Source: Barnesiella sp. | Lineage (GTDB): Bacteria; Bacteroidota; Bacteroidia; Bacteroidales; Muribaculaceae | DNA: 62,933 nucleotides | Assembly: GCA_014800945.1 (NCBI GenBank) | Contig: JAAVFD010000033.1 | Span: 1-62,933, forward strand | Direction of reading: 5' to 3' | In this document: piece after piece, positions 35,541-44,130 of the stretch | Numbering within the stretch: position 1 is the stretch's first letter | Layout: the number at the start of each line of letters is the position of its first letter | Notes under the pieces: model-generated | Seen by the model: the letters and a program-made list of their open reading frames with translations, nothing else | Database searches by the model: none | Told to the model about the DNA's origin: nothing | Position numbers and translations under genes: made by a program

Positions 35541-37760
35541 TTAGAAAGTAATGCTGTTAACACGTACAGCCCATGGAACGATTTCAACAGTTACGTCAAG
35601 ATAGATTTCATCTGTTTCGTCCGGAGTTCCCGGGGTTGGATCTTCGGGGTCATTGTACGGGATACGCGGGTGACCGAGACGCGCGATTTTGTCAACGGAG
35701 AGTTTGTAAACGTTGTTGCGGACAACAGCAAACTCCATCGGGCCCATTACACCGTCGCGGTTATTGTTGTTATGACGGTTCCAGTAATAATAGTAGCAGT
35801 AGTAACCGGGGCCGAAGTCAGCATCTACAGAGCTCTGGTAGATGGTAATACCCGCCTCAGTAGCGGCTTCACGGAATTTAGCGAGTGTTTCAGGCACATC
35901 CAGCTTAGAAGTAGAATTAGTAACAGGCTTTCCAACAGCCACCCAAGCCTCCCACATAGCGTCGGGACTCTTGAGGTAAGCAGCCTTGCGGTTGTCGAAG
36001 TCCGGGTCGGTAAACTGTACGACTGTCTCGCCGTTCATGTAAACATTTCCGGCAGGGATACCGCCGTCGCCGAACACAGCACGATAGAGGCTGTTAGAGC
36101 GGTTGATTTCCACACCGTTCTGAGCGAGGTCGTTGAGAGAAACAGAAGCCTGGATAGCAGCCTGACGGATGTGGCGCCAAGTGAGGAAAAGCTTACCGTC
36201 GAGGTAGTAAATGATGGGGTCGTCGGTAGAGTTACCGGTAATAGCGGGGTGTGTAGAGCCATCGGTCTGAACATAAGGCTTACCGTTAAGGCAGTTTGCA
36301 ATCTGAGCGTAAGTACCTTTTTCCCAAGGTTCAACAGCGTCATTGACCGCCTGATTCATAGCATAGTCAGTACCGAGAATGCGACCTTTGAACACAATAC
36401 CGGTAGAAATACCGTTCTTCTGATTTTCCACACCACCGGGGATAACGTTTTCAACAACATATCTCCAACGGTTGTAATTGCTTGTACCGTTGTAATTATC
36501 CTTCTGACCGTTAGAAAGCACATCCTGAACTTTGTAAACGTCCCAACGGGCAGCAGCCTGTGATTCTACATTGAATTCACCGTTATCTTCAAAGAAAGGA
36601 TAGTTGAACCATTTGCTGAAGTTTTCTTCAACCTCACCTTCAAAAATCAAGGCATTAGGCCCTACGACGTAGTTTGTGGGTGTTTCAAAGCCGCAGATAG
36701 CATATCCCTGACCAACGGGGTTACCCTCAGAGTCGTTGCTTCCGGGGCGCTGACCGTCATTGCTGACGCGAGGGATATAGTAGAAGCTGTTAGACATATT
36801 TACGAGACACATCTTGTCGAGCTGCACAGACACAAGAGGTTCGAGATTAGTGCCGTTGGTACCGTCCTGAGCAACACCATCGTGAGCATGGTACAGCACA
36901 TTGTAGAGACGGTTGCCGAGCGGGCTGCCATCCTTAAAGTCGAATCGTGCAACAGAACGCTCAACACGAACGGGACCACCCTGTCCGCCCTCAGCCACAC
37001 CACCATTGTTGGGTAGCTCCGGATTCTTATCTGTAGCATTGGGAGCGGAGAGATGGAAAGGAGTCTCAGACTTGTTGAAGTTTTCCCACTCCTCAAGATT
37101 TTTGGGGAGGAAACGAGTTGTAAGCGATACATTGTTCATGAGGAAGCTGTTAGCGCTCCAGATGCCAATATTATAGTCCTGCTCATCCTGAAGTCCCTGG
37201 GTTACAGTAGCAACAGTGTTAATCCAAGAAGCGCTGTTGAAAGGAACACGTGCGCCCTTGAACATATCAGAGAGCTCCTTGGTGGGGTTACAGAATACGA
37301 ATACAAGAACCTCGGGGTTAACGTTCGGGTTACCCTCCTGCTCAATCAACTCGTAGTATGAAGCAAGGTTAGTTTTATATATACGAGTGAGTGCCCTGTA
37401 AGCTTTCTCATTATTAGCTCCGGCGACATTAGCAGGATTGAGATTGTTAGAGCGAACTTCACCTGCAGCGATGAAACCATAGTTAGTGCGTCGTGCAAGC
37501 ACGATAAGCGCGCTGGAAACGGTGTTTTCCTCATCCTGCCCTATTTCAGTGCCACCGGTTGAACCGCCATCGGTGGTGGTTTCACTTCTTGAGTATGCTC
37601 CGGCTCCGTTAGGCATGAGCACATCGAGGCTCATGTAAAAACCGTCGCCATCACCTTCGTAGATTTCCGGTTTTTCAGGATCCGGAACAATCTGGTCAGA
37701 GCATCCGACCATAACCGCTGCGGCAAAAAGCAAGCAGAAGAAAGATTTGAGTTTATTCAT
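35541..37760 (-). CDS. Mfa1-family major fimbrial subunit
   Basis: A 739-residue shaft pilin of a type V fimbria. The lipoprotein signal ends VMVGC (Cys20); Arg58 in AYSRSETT is the likely trypsin-like cleavage point that frees the groove for strand exchange. The C-terminus YYYWNRHNNNNRDGVMGPMEF, RNNVYKLSVDKIARLGHP and the final VEIVPWAVRVNSITF closely resemble the Porphyromonas Mfa1 end, including the strand donated to the next subunit. It has a Thr/Gly-rich loop (TTTDGGSTGGTE) near residue 60. It is larger than P. gingivalis Mfa1 (about 560 residues), so an extra domain is probable. Confidence 0.92.
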   Translation of the reverse strand: MNKLKSFFCLLFAAAVMVGCSDQIVPDPEKPEIYEGDGDGFYMSLDVLMPNGAGAYSRSETTTDGGSTGGTEIGQDEENTVSSALIVLARRTNYGFIAAGEVRSNNLNPANVAGANNEKAYRALTRIYKTNLASYYELIEQEGNPNVNPEVLVFVFCNPTKELSDMFKGARVPFNSASWINTVATVTQGLQDEQDYNIGIWSANSFLMNNVSLTTRFLPKNLEEWENFNKSETPFHLSAPNATDKNPELPNNGGVAEGGQGGPVRVERSVARFDFKDGSPLGNRLYNVLYHAHDGVAQDGTNGTNLEPLVSVQLDKMCLVNMSNSFYYIPRVSNDGQRPGSNDSEGNPVGQGYAICGFETPTNYVVGPNALIFEGEVEENFSKWFNYPFFEDNGEFNVESQAAARWDVYKVQDVLSNGQKDNYNGTSNYNRWRYVVENVIPGGVENQKNGISTGIVFKGRILGTDYAMNQAVNDAVEPWEKGTYAQIANCLNGKPYVQTDGSTHPAITGNSTDDPIIYYLDGKLFLTWRHIRQAAIQASVSLNDLAQNGVEINRSNSLYRAVFGDGGIPAGNVYMNGETVVQFTDPDFDNRKAAYLKSPDAMWEAWVAVGKPVTNSTSKLDVPETLAKFREAATEAGITIYQSSVDADFGPGYYCYYYYWNRHNNNNRDGVMGPMEFAVVRNNVYKLSVDKIARLGHPRIPYNDPEDPTPGTPDETDEIYLDVTVEIVPWAVRVNSITF

Positions 37761-37795
37761 TGCTATATGTGTTTTTTATTTAATATCTGATTGGG

Positions 37796-39220
37796 TTATT
37801 TTTCAAGTTCATCAAGCTGATCGAGTGCGGCGGGAGCATCAGCGACCTTCAGCCGGGCAGCCTGGCGGAAGTAGTCGCGTGCCGCAGTGTAATCATTGTT
37901 GAGCGCACAGAGGATACCGCGTGCATAAATAGCATCGGGGGTGTCTCCAGCCTTGGCAAGGTAGCGCTCCGCTCCAACGAGGTCACCGCGATCCATAGCT
38001 ACGTTGGCTGCGTTAAGGTTTGCGACTTCACTTGCGGGATACATACGCACAGCAGTTTCAAACAGGTCATTGTATTCCTGCGAGCCGGGTTCAAGCGTTT
38101 TAGCCGCGAGGAAGAACTCCTGGAGCGACAGATTCTGAGGCTTTGTTTTTGCAAGGGTAAGAATCTCGGCGGGGTCGCTGTAGCTTCTGATTGTGTATTC
38201 GATGCGGTAGTCGGAATGACGCAGCGCAGGATATACGTTTGCAAGGAGGAACTTATACTGTTCGGGGTATGTGTTTTCAAGTTTAGCGTTTTTAGCGTCA
38301 GGTTCAAGGTCAGAGTCTATGAGGGTGAGGATTTCCTCGCGGTTTGTGATATTGCTCTTTTCAACATAAGCGCGGAGACCGCCCCAGTCTTCGGGGTCAT
38401 AAGAAGTAGCGATGAAATCGGGAGAGAAATGGTAGAGCTGCTCCACATAGGTTTTGAGTGCGGCTGTACGACCTTTAGCAAGACGGACGTTGTTGTCCCA
38501 CGGTCCTTCGGGAGATGCAAAACCTTTAATAGAGAGAGCATTGATGGTAATATCCTTATCGTTGTGAACAGAGTCGATTGTAGCCTGAATTTTGGCGAGC
38601 TCGATTGTGTTGCGGCGATAGTCGGGATAGATAACTATTTTGTTGACGGGGAAGTCGATGAAAGCCTGTCCGCGGAGCTCACGCTGCTTAACCGCCTCAG
38701 CCTGCGGGGTAATCCAATTGAATGTAGGCTTGAAAGAGGAACGTTCGGAATCGAACTCAATGATTTTATAAGGCACTATTTCGGTAGGCTTGAAGTCATC
38801 ACCGCAGCAACCTTTGTGGTCAACACGGAATGACAAGCGGGCACCGTTCATCCATTTTTCATAAGGCACATTGGTGGAGTAGTTCACCCCCATGGATGAA
38901 GATGACATGAGATGCAGCTGAATGTTTTTCTTTTCAGGTATTCTATAGCGCTGAGCCTGATAGTACCTGTTTCTGCCGGCAACAACAACCGCAGGGAGCT
39001 CCAGAGAGTCGGCTCCATTTTTAATTACCGGTGTAATCCACTCTTCTCTGTTAGTGCCCTTATTTAGGCTATCCAAAAGAATCTCCGAGGAGATATAAAT
39101 AGTGGTGTTTGTCTTATCTATCTTGAAATCCTTAGGCTGCACAACTACCGGGCCGGCAACTGCTGCGGGAGCAATGAATAGACCAGCCGCACTTATTAAA
39201 TTAAGGAGTATTTTATTCAT
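37796..39220 (-). CDS. DUF3868/OmpA-like protein with TPR tail, fimbrial operon
   Basis: A 474-residue exported protein. The N-terminus is a signal (LLNLISAAGLFIAPAAVA), followed by a DUF3868-like region (DFKIDKTNTTIYISSEILLD). Then comes an OmpA-like peptidoglycan-binding module with INALSIKGFASPEGPW and NNVRLAKGRTAALKTYV. The C-terminus has TPR-like helices (LNAANVAMDRGDLVGAERYLAKAG). The start is set at the ATG at 39220, because the open extension to 39256 precedes the signal peptide. It may tether the fimbrial assembly site to the cell wall; this is inference from the OmpA motif and the operon. Confidence 0.85.
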   Translation of the reverse strand: MNKILLNLISAAGLFIAPAAVAGPVVVQPKDFKIDKTNTTIYISSEILLDSLNKGTNREEWITPVIKNGADSLELPAVVVAGRNRYYQAQRYRIPEKKNIQLHLMSSSSMGVNYSTNVPYEKWMNGARLSFRVDHKGCCGDDFKPTEIVPYKIIEFDSERSSFKPTFNWITPQAEAVKQRELRGQAFIDFPVNKIVIYPDYRRNTIELAKIQATIDSVHNDKDITINALSIKGFASPEGPWDNNVRLAKGRTAALKTYVEQLYHFSPDFIATSYDPEDWGGLRAYVEKSNITNREEILTLIDSDLEPDAKNAKLENTYPEQYKFLLANVYPALRHSDYRIEYTIRSYSDPAEILTLAKTKPQNLSLQEFFLAAKTLEPGSQEYNDLFETAVRMYPASEVANLNAANVAMDRGDLVGAERYLAKAGDTPDAIYARGILCALNNDYTAARDYFRQAARLKVADAPAALDQLDELEK

Positions 39221-39239
39221 AATGATTGGTTGTTTATTA

Positions 39240-39851
39240 TCAGAAAACGTACACAAGGTTTAATGCCGCCTTTGTGGGGCCGACATAGTTATGGGCTTTA
39301 TTCTTAGCAATCTTTGTTCCACACTTTTCGCATGGGAAAACATCATATCTTGTGTATATCCATCCAAGACCGAGTTCAGCTTCAAAGTTCCAGTGCTTGG
39401 CGAGAATCCATGAGTAGCCATAAGCGACACCGAGTCCGGCATACCAGCCCTGATACCTGTGATTCTTGAGATTGCGGAAATCTGTGCCGAGTGCCTTGAA
39501 GTTGAGATCTACATTCCCCACATTGTACTGTCCTCCGAGGAGATGAGCGGCAACGAAATGTCCCTGAATAGCCTCACAGAACCAGTATCTTGCTTCGGGT
39601 TGCAGCATCCAGTGCTTCCATTTGTGAGAATTGACTGTCCATGCGTTCAGGTTGCCGGAAAGGTCAACCGACCAGCGGGGAGCAACCCTGAGTTCCGCAC
39701 CAATATTAGCTGTTAGAGCCGCATCATAAAGAATGTTGGTCTTGATAGCGACATCTTGAGCCGAGATATCGAGATCCTTGGCTGATAGACTGACAGTCGA
39801 GAAGACAGCCAGTGAAAGCGCGACAATGCATTTGTTTACAAATTTACGCAT
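39240..39851 (-). CDS. DUF3575 outer-membrane beta-barrel protein, fimbrial operon
   Basis: A 203-residue small barrel, first gene of the fimbrial operon. The signal ends STVSLSA; the body reads AIKTNILYDAALTANIGAELRVAPRWSVDLSGNLNAW, the usual DUF3575 start, and ends NYVGPTKAALNLVYVF with an aromatic C-terminus. DUF3575-DUF3868-pilin is the usual gene order in type V fimbrial loci. A role in outer-membrane assembly or anchoring is inferred. The DUF3868 start lies 20 nt beyond its stop. Confidence 0.87.
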   Translation of the reverse strand: MRKFVNKCIVALSLAVFSTVSLSAKDLDISAQDVAIKTNILYDAALTANIGAELRVAPRWSVDLSGNLNAWTVNSHKWKHWMLQPEARYWFCEAIQGHFVAAHLLGGQYNVGNVDLNFKALGTDFRNLKNHRYQGWYAGLGVAYGYSWILAKHWNFEAELGLGWIYTRYDVFPCEKCGTKIAKNKAHNYVGPTKAALNLVYVF

Positions 39852-40012
39852 ATAAATTCAATGTTTTTTACGTTTCACATAGCAAAAAAATAAGCACCGG
39901 TTATCATCTGTCAGGATAATCATTTTTTTTAGCACTAAGACATATCCTGAGTGTTCTCCCTTTGTGCGAGTGCGCAAAATTAATAAAAGAGTTATTAACT
40001 ACCCCCCCCCCC
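39852..40012 (-). promoter_or_regulatory. Fimbrial operon promoter with C11/G11 tract at the -33 position
   Basis: On the minus strand TAATTTTG (39975-39982) is a perfect -7 box. The expected -33 tetramer 19-21 nt upstream falls at 40002-40007, entirely inside an 11-nt homopolymer (C on the plus strand at 40002-40012). The 5' UTR is about 115 nt and holds a short TTATC/GATAA inverted repeat (39901-39920). A promoter-embedded homopolymer is the standard design for slipped-strand phase variation. The -7 box and tract are seen directly; switching is inference. Confidence 0.65.
40002..40012. repeat. Homopolymer C11 (plus strand)
   Basis: Eleven consecutive C between TTAACTA and TATTGG, in the gap between the fimbrial operon and the divergent transporter gene. 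It is the longest homopolymer I noticed in an intergenic region of the window. Confidence 0.95.
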
Positions 40013-40141
40013 TATTGGTTAATATGTGTTAATTTCGAGCCGGTCTCACCAAATGATACACAAAAATGGAAGTTTTGCACATTAAACCGAATAAACTTCT
40101 TCACAAAAGTATGAAAAAAGTGATATTTATGCAAAAAGTCT

Positions 40142-40149
40142 TACCTTTG
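40142..40149 (+). promoter_or_regulatory. -7 box adjoining the BASS transporter start
   Basis: TACCTTTG ends at 40149, and the ATG lies at 40158. With Bacteroidetes spacing RNA would begin at or next to the ATG, so the transcript may be leaderless. No clear -33 box is visible. Confidence 0.5.
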
Positions 40150-40157
40150 TGGAAAAT

Positions 40158-41075
40158 ATGAAACACAGCGAAACACTTCAGCGAATAAAACCCTGGGTAA
40201 TGCCCGGGGCAATGCTTTGCGGACTACTACTGCACAACTATATGGGATTACTGGAGCCTACCGCTCCTTATCTTATTTTCATAATGCTCTTCATAACCTT
40301 TTGCAGGGTTAAACCGAGCGAGTTTCGTATAGACGGCATGACCCTTGTGCTACTTGGCGTTCAACTGGGTGGAGCGGCTTTGGCTTACTTTGCCTTTCTG
40401 CCGATTGGCGAGGAGATAGCTCAGGGAGCGATGATATGCGTGTTCTGCCCTACCGCCACCGCGGCTCCGGTTATCACCGGGATGCTCGGAGGGAGTGTGC
40501 CGCGTCTGGTGACCTATTCGCTTGCGAGCAATCTGACCGTAGCCGTGTGCGCTCCACTGGTTTTCAGCGGGATAAACGGTGGTGAGGTGGATTTTATCAC
40601 CTCCATGCGCGATATTGCCGTAAAGGTGTTTCCACTGATAGTAGCTCCTCTGATATGCGCGCTTGTGCTTATGAAAGTGAGCCCGAAGGCGCACAGCACC
40701 ATAGCCAAGAAGCAGTCGTGGAGCTTTTACATCTGGGCGGTGTCGCTCTTTATAGTTGTAGGTAGAGCCGTCAGCTTCGTGATGAGCGAGCCTCCGGCTA
40801 AAATTCCGATGATGATAGCTATCGGTGTGTGCGCCGGGCTGATGTGCGGTATCCAATTTTTTGCAGGGCGGCGTATAGGAGCGCGGTTTGGCGACAAGAT
40901 AGCCGGTGCGCAGGGGTTGGGTCAGAAAAACACGGTGCTCGCTATCTGGATGGCACTCACCTACTTGAATCCGGTGAGTTCCGTCGGTCCGGCGGCATAC
41001 ATAGTATGGCAGAACACCGTTAACTCCATGCAATTATACTATAAAGAAAAGCGGGAGCGGAGAAACCATGAGTAG
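40158..41075 (+). CDS. BASS/SBF-family transporter (bile acid:sodium symporter-like)
   Basis: A polytopic membrane protein of 305 residues with roughly nine or ten hydrophobic segments. The stretch ICVFCPTATAAPVITGMLGGSVPRLVTYSLASNLTVAVCAPLVF resembles the crossing-helix region of SBF-like transporters, and GQKNTVLAIWMALTYLNPVSSVGPAAYIVWQNT resembles the second crossover. The substrate may be a bile acid or organic anion; family placement is moderate. I chose the ATG at 40158; the GTG at 40149 overlaps the -7 box. It is divergent from the fimbrial operon. Confidence 0.78.
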   Translation: MKHSETLQRIKPWVMPGAMLCGLLLHNYMGLLEPTAPYLIFIMLFITFCRVKPSEFRIDGMTLVLLGVQLGGAALAYFAFLPIGEEIAQGAMICVFCPTATAAPVITGMLGGSVPRLVTYSLASNLTVAVCAPLVFSGINGGEVDFITSMRDIAVKVFPLIVAPLICALVLMKVSPKAHSTIAKKQSWSFYIWAVSLFIVVGRAVSFVMSEPPAKIPMMIAIGVCAGLMCGIQFFAGRRIGARFGDKIAGAQGLGQKNTVLAIWMALTYLNPVSSVGPAAYIVWQNTVNSMQLYYKEKRERRNHE

Positions 41076-41260
41076 CGCCGTTTGTTATAAATAAGTCATG
41101 AAAATTATTTTATACCATCATTTGCGTTGTCATAGTAGTCAGCCGACTTGTTTATCCGTCATCATGGAAGCCCATAGCGCCTTCTTTGCAGACCGGAATT
41201 TTACTCCGGTCAATATCAAATTAATATAAAGTAATTTACACGACTTACTTAATAATCAAA

Positions 41261-41959
41261 ATGTCAAGTGAAATGGATAGCATGTATGAAATACTTCTTG
41301 AGCTTCCCCTATTCAAAGGAGCAAGCATGTCGCGCATCTCGGAAATTGTCGGCAAGGCGAAATTTCATTTTCTGAAGTATCTGCCCAACGAAAAAATTAT
41401 AGAAACCCGCGAAGAGTGTACCCACATAAAGTTTATTCTAAACGGAAGCGTGAGGGTGACGGCATCTAACAACGACGGACGCTTCAAGGTGAGCCAGACA
41501 TTGACATCGCCGGATGTTATATGCCCGGACTTTCTGTTCGGCAGAGATACACGCTATCCGGTTGAAGTTGTGGCTATTGACACCGTTGCCATTGTGCAGG
41601 TGAATAAACAGGATTTTCTTGACATTCTGAATGCGGACAGGATTTTTCTATTCAACTATCTGAATATGATATCCATGAATGCGCAAAAAGCTGTTGACGG
41701 TGTACTGGCGGTAGCAGCCGGAGCTCTTGAAGAACGCATAGCGTTCTGGATCATCGCGCTGACTCAGCCGGGAGGAACCGATATTAAGCTACAGTGCCGT
41801 CAGAGAGACCTCTACAGCCTGTTTGGTGTGCAACGCAGCTCTTTCTTATCCACCCTTGAGCGAATGAGGGAGAGGGGCATGATTGAATTCAGCAATACCG
41901 AGATTAGTATTGTTTCAAGAAGAGCCTTGCTTGATTTGGTGATACACTCTCCGGAGTAA
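41261..41959 (+). CDS. Crp/Fnr-family transcriptional regulator
   Basis: A 232-residue regulator. The cyclic-nucleotide-binding beta-roll runs from about 15 to 130 (LPLFKGASMSRISEIV; CTHIKFILNGSVRVTASNNDG; YPVEVVAIDTVAIVQVNKQDFLDIL). A dimer helix follows (RIFLFNYLNMISMNAQKAVDG), then a winged helix (CRQRDLYSLFGVQRSSFLSTLERMRERGMIEF). No Fnr-type cysteine cluster is seen, so it is not an Fe-S oxygen sensor. Targets unknown; the transporter upstream and the DUF6377 gene downstream are candidates. The stop codon lies in the loop of its terminator. Confidence 0.88.
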   Translation: MSSEMDSMYEILLELPLFKGASMSRISEIVGKAKFHFLKYLPNEKIIETREECTHIKFILNGSVRVTASNNDGRFKVSQTLTSPDVICPDFLFGRDTRYPVEVVAIDTVAIVQVNKQDFLDILNADRIFLFNYLNMISMNAQKAVDGVLAVAAGALEERIAFWIIALTQPGGTDIKLQCRQRDLYSLFGVQRSSFLSTLERMRERGMIEFSNTEISIVSRRALLDLVIHSPE

Positions 41960-41973
41960 ACTCCGTTTTTTTT
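41952..41973 (+). terminator. Terminator of the Crp/Fnr gene
   Basis: Stem CGGAG/CTCCG with a TAAA loop and eight T. The TAA stop codon of the gene forms part of the loop. Confidence 0.75.
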
Positions 41974-42443
41974 GATGTTAAAAAAATAGCCATTCCTCAC
42001 GGAACGGCTAAATCTTTAGTCTGAATATCTCAGACTGCCAAACCTAACATAAAACACATTACTATTATGCACTTCTTACTTCAAATATATCACCTTTCAT
42101 TTTATGCAATCAAATGTTGCACCTGATTGCATTACAAAATTAACTTCAGGGGATTTTTTCGGCAAGCCTATATAGCAAATATAAATGATTCATCAAGACT
42201 AATTTTATTTATTTCGCTGTTATAGTCTTATTTACGACTACCGCGCCATAGGTTAAAATATAAAAAAATATAGATTGATTTCTGACCGATATAGATAAAA
42301 TCTGTCGCCAATTTGGATACAAAGTCTCAATTTGTGAGCAATATTTAGCTATTGTAACTGATATTTACATACCTTTGTTGTAAATACAAACCATGACATA
42401 CTGACACGCATTTTTGCCCTGTCTTAAAAACCGCCAGCCTAAC
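41974..42443. other. 470-nt gap with two hairpins, a 9-bp inverted repeat and a promoter box
   Basis: No gene is seen. Hairpin A is at 41988-42009 (AGCC-A-TTCC / GGAA-C-GGCT); on the minus strand it is followed by six T. Hairpin B is at 42018-42036 (AGTCTGA/TCAGACT). A perfect 9-bp inverted repeat ATGCAATCA/TGATTGCAT spans 42104-42132 with an 11-nt spacer and could be an operator for a dimeric regulator. A -7-like TACCTTTG at 42370-42377 probably serves the DUF6377 gene; its -33 box is unclear. Confidence 0.55.
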
Positions 42444-44015
42444 ATGAACAAAAAATCTGCCACATTTATTGCCTTTCTTGCTATTGTCATAGGATACAGC
42501 CTTTATGGATGCTCCTCCAAGAAGTCGAACGATGAAGTGAGAAAGGCACTCGTTTCCATGAACAAAGCTATTGGAAACCGAAAACAAGCTTTTCAGCAGC
42601 GAGAGCTGAGAGAGGATTCACTGAGAGCCGCATTGGACACCCTTATCGGTAATGAGAAATTGAAAGCCGCAGAGAATCTAGCATTTCACTTCACAGCTGT
42701 CAATGTTGACTCCGCTATAAAATATTACAGCTGCGCAGAAGATATTGCCAAAGATCTTAACAACGAATCAGCCCTTCTGCAGTGTAAAGCCCACAAACTT
42801 TCCATGTCAACTTTTCTGGGTGATTTGTATAAAGCAAGTGAGCTATTTGAGAAAATCGACACCACCAAAATGACAAAGGATGATCTCCGGGAATATTATG
42901 CCGCGGGGAGCAGACTCTATCTGGCGTTCGCCAGCTATGTGACGCCGGAACAGGCGGGCACATCACTTGATAAAGGGAAAATTTGCGCGAAAAGACATCT
43001 TGAATTGAGCGAAAAGGATACCCCGGAATATAACTATGTGGAAGCGGTGCTTGCCGAACTTGACGGACGACACGCCCGAGCTATCGCACTGGCAAGCGAT
43101 GCACTGGAAAACAAACAACCGCAAAGTATTTACCACACATGGTGCGAGGAACTACTTGGAGCTATATATCTACATGAAAACAAGAAAGATGAAGCCATCA
43201 TACATCTGGCAAATGCTGTGAAAAATGACGCTAATCAGGGCCACCAGATTGGTAATGGTGCGCGACTTCTCGCTAATCTTTTGATTCATGAAGGAGAATT
43301 CAACCAGGCAGATAAGCTTTTGCAGCTCGCTCTGTTCAATGCAGTCAATTCCGGTGATAAAATGAGGTTTTCACAAGCTGTTACACTGTCTCCGGAAATA
43401 ACAGACCGGTATCGCGGAACGAATAACGTTGCCCGTATGATTATCATCTCACTTGCTGTAGTTATTGCTATTTGCCTCGCTTTTATCGCATGGATGATGG
43501 CTAAGATTCGACATAAAGACCGAATAATTGACACTCTGACAAAAAAGAATACCGAAGCTTGCATTGAGAAGACAACTTACATCCGGGAATTCCTCAATAT
43601 GAGTGCTATTTACCTTGAGAAAATGGAAGATTACAAGACCTCAGTGCAGAAAAAAATCAAGTCCGGTAAACTGGAAGAAGTGATTTCAGCCCTGAAGTCC
43701 GGTGAAATATTTCAGTCACAGTCCGAGACTTTTTACAACATATTTGACCGGGCTTTCATACACGCCTTCCCGGATTTTGTCAAGGATGTCAATAGTCTTA
43801 TGCAACCTGACAAAATTCTGGTGCAGACACAGCCGGATTTGCTCACCACCGATTTACGCCTTCTCGCTTTCATGAGGCTCGGTGTGGATGACAGCACTGT
43901 CATATCCAGATTCATGGGATTATCTATCAATACAATCTACTCCTACCGCAACCGCCTTCGTTCCAGAGCATTAAACCGCGACACATTCGAGACGGATATT
44001 ACTAAAGTCGGATAA
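42444..44015 (+). CDS. DUF6377-type membrane-bound transcriptional regulator
   Basis: A 523-residue regulator. A lipoprotein-like or signal N-terminus (FLAIVIGYSLYGC) precedes TPR-like helices in a periplasmic sensor region (about 60-320). A membrane helix MIIISLAVVIAICLAFIAWMMAKI and a coiled linker follow. The C-terminal cytoplasmic region has LLTTDLRLLAFMRLGVDDSTVISRFMGLSINTIYSYRNRLRSRAL, an HTH of the DUF6377 group. I start at the ATG at 42444, because the open extension precedes the signal. Such regulators often sit next to glycan genes, but none is adjacent here. Signal and targets unknown. Confidence 0.83.
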   Translation: MNKKSATFIAFLAIVIGYSLYGCSSKKSNDEVRKALVSMNKAIGNRKQAFQQRELREDSLRAALDTLIGNEKLKAAENLAFHFTAVNVDSAIKYYSCAEDIAKDLNNESALLQCKAHKLSMSTFLGDLYKASELFEKIDTTKMTKDDLREYYAAGSRLYLAFASYVTPEQAGTSLDKGKICAKRHLELSEKDTPEYNYVEAVLAELDGRHARAIALASDALENKQPQSIYHTWCEELLGAIYLHENKKDEAIIHLANAVKNDANQGHQIGNGARLLANLLIHEGEFNQADKLLQLALFNAVNSGDKMRFSQAVTLSPEITDRYRGTNNVARMIIISLAVVIAICLAFIAWMMAKIRHKDRIIDTLTKKNTEACIEKTTYIREFLNMSAIYLEKMEDYKTSVQKKIKSGKLEEVISALKSGEIFQSQSETFYNIFDRAFIHAFPDFVKDVNSLMQPDKILVQTQPDLLTTDLRLLAFMRLGVDDSTVISRFMGLSINTIYSYRNRLRSRALNRDTFETDITKVG

Positions 44016-44037
44016 CCTGATTAGTCTTCAAAAATAA

Positions 44038-44118
44038 AAATGCCCAACGGATAGGCGCTTTGCTTGTGCGTTGAGCATTTCTTCTATACGTCCTTGGTAT
44101 TCAGCGTGCCCGCTGAAT
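44038..44118. terminator. Two hairpins between DUF6377 gene and crcB
   Basis: The first pairs AAATGC-CAACG with CGTTG-GCATTT (about 44038-44080) and is followed by TTCTTCT. The second is the perfect ATTCAGCG/CGCTGAAT (44099-44118), just beyond the crcB stop. They sit between converging genes and probably end both. Confidence 0.6.
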
Positions 44119-44130
44119 TATTACCTTGCT

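Noticed and set aside
35670-36563. 297-codon frame antisense to the Mfa1-like pilin
   Set aside because: The sense frame has full signal, lipobox and Mfa1 C-terminus; the antisense translation is low-information.
38216-38833. 205-codon frame antisense to the DUF3868 gene
   Set aside because: Overlies a clear OmpA-like/TPR coding region and shows no domain.
40350-41033. 227-codon frame antisense to the BASS-type transporter
   Set aside because: His/Arg/Ser-rich composition is that of a shadow of a membrane-protein gene.
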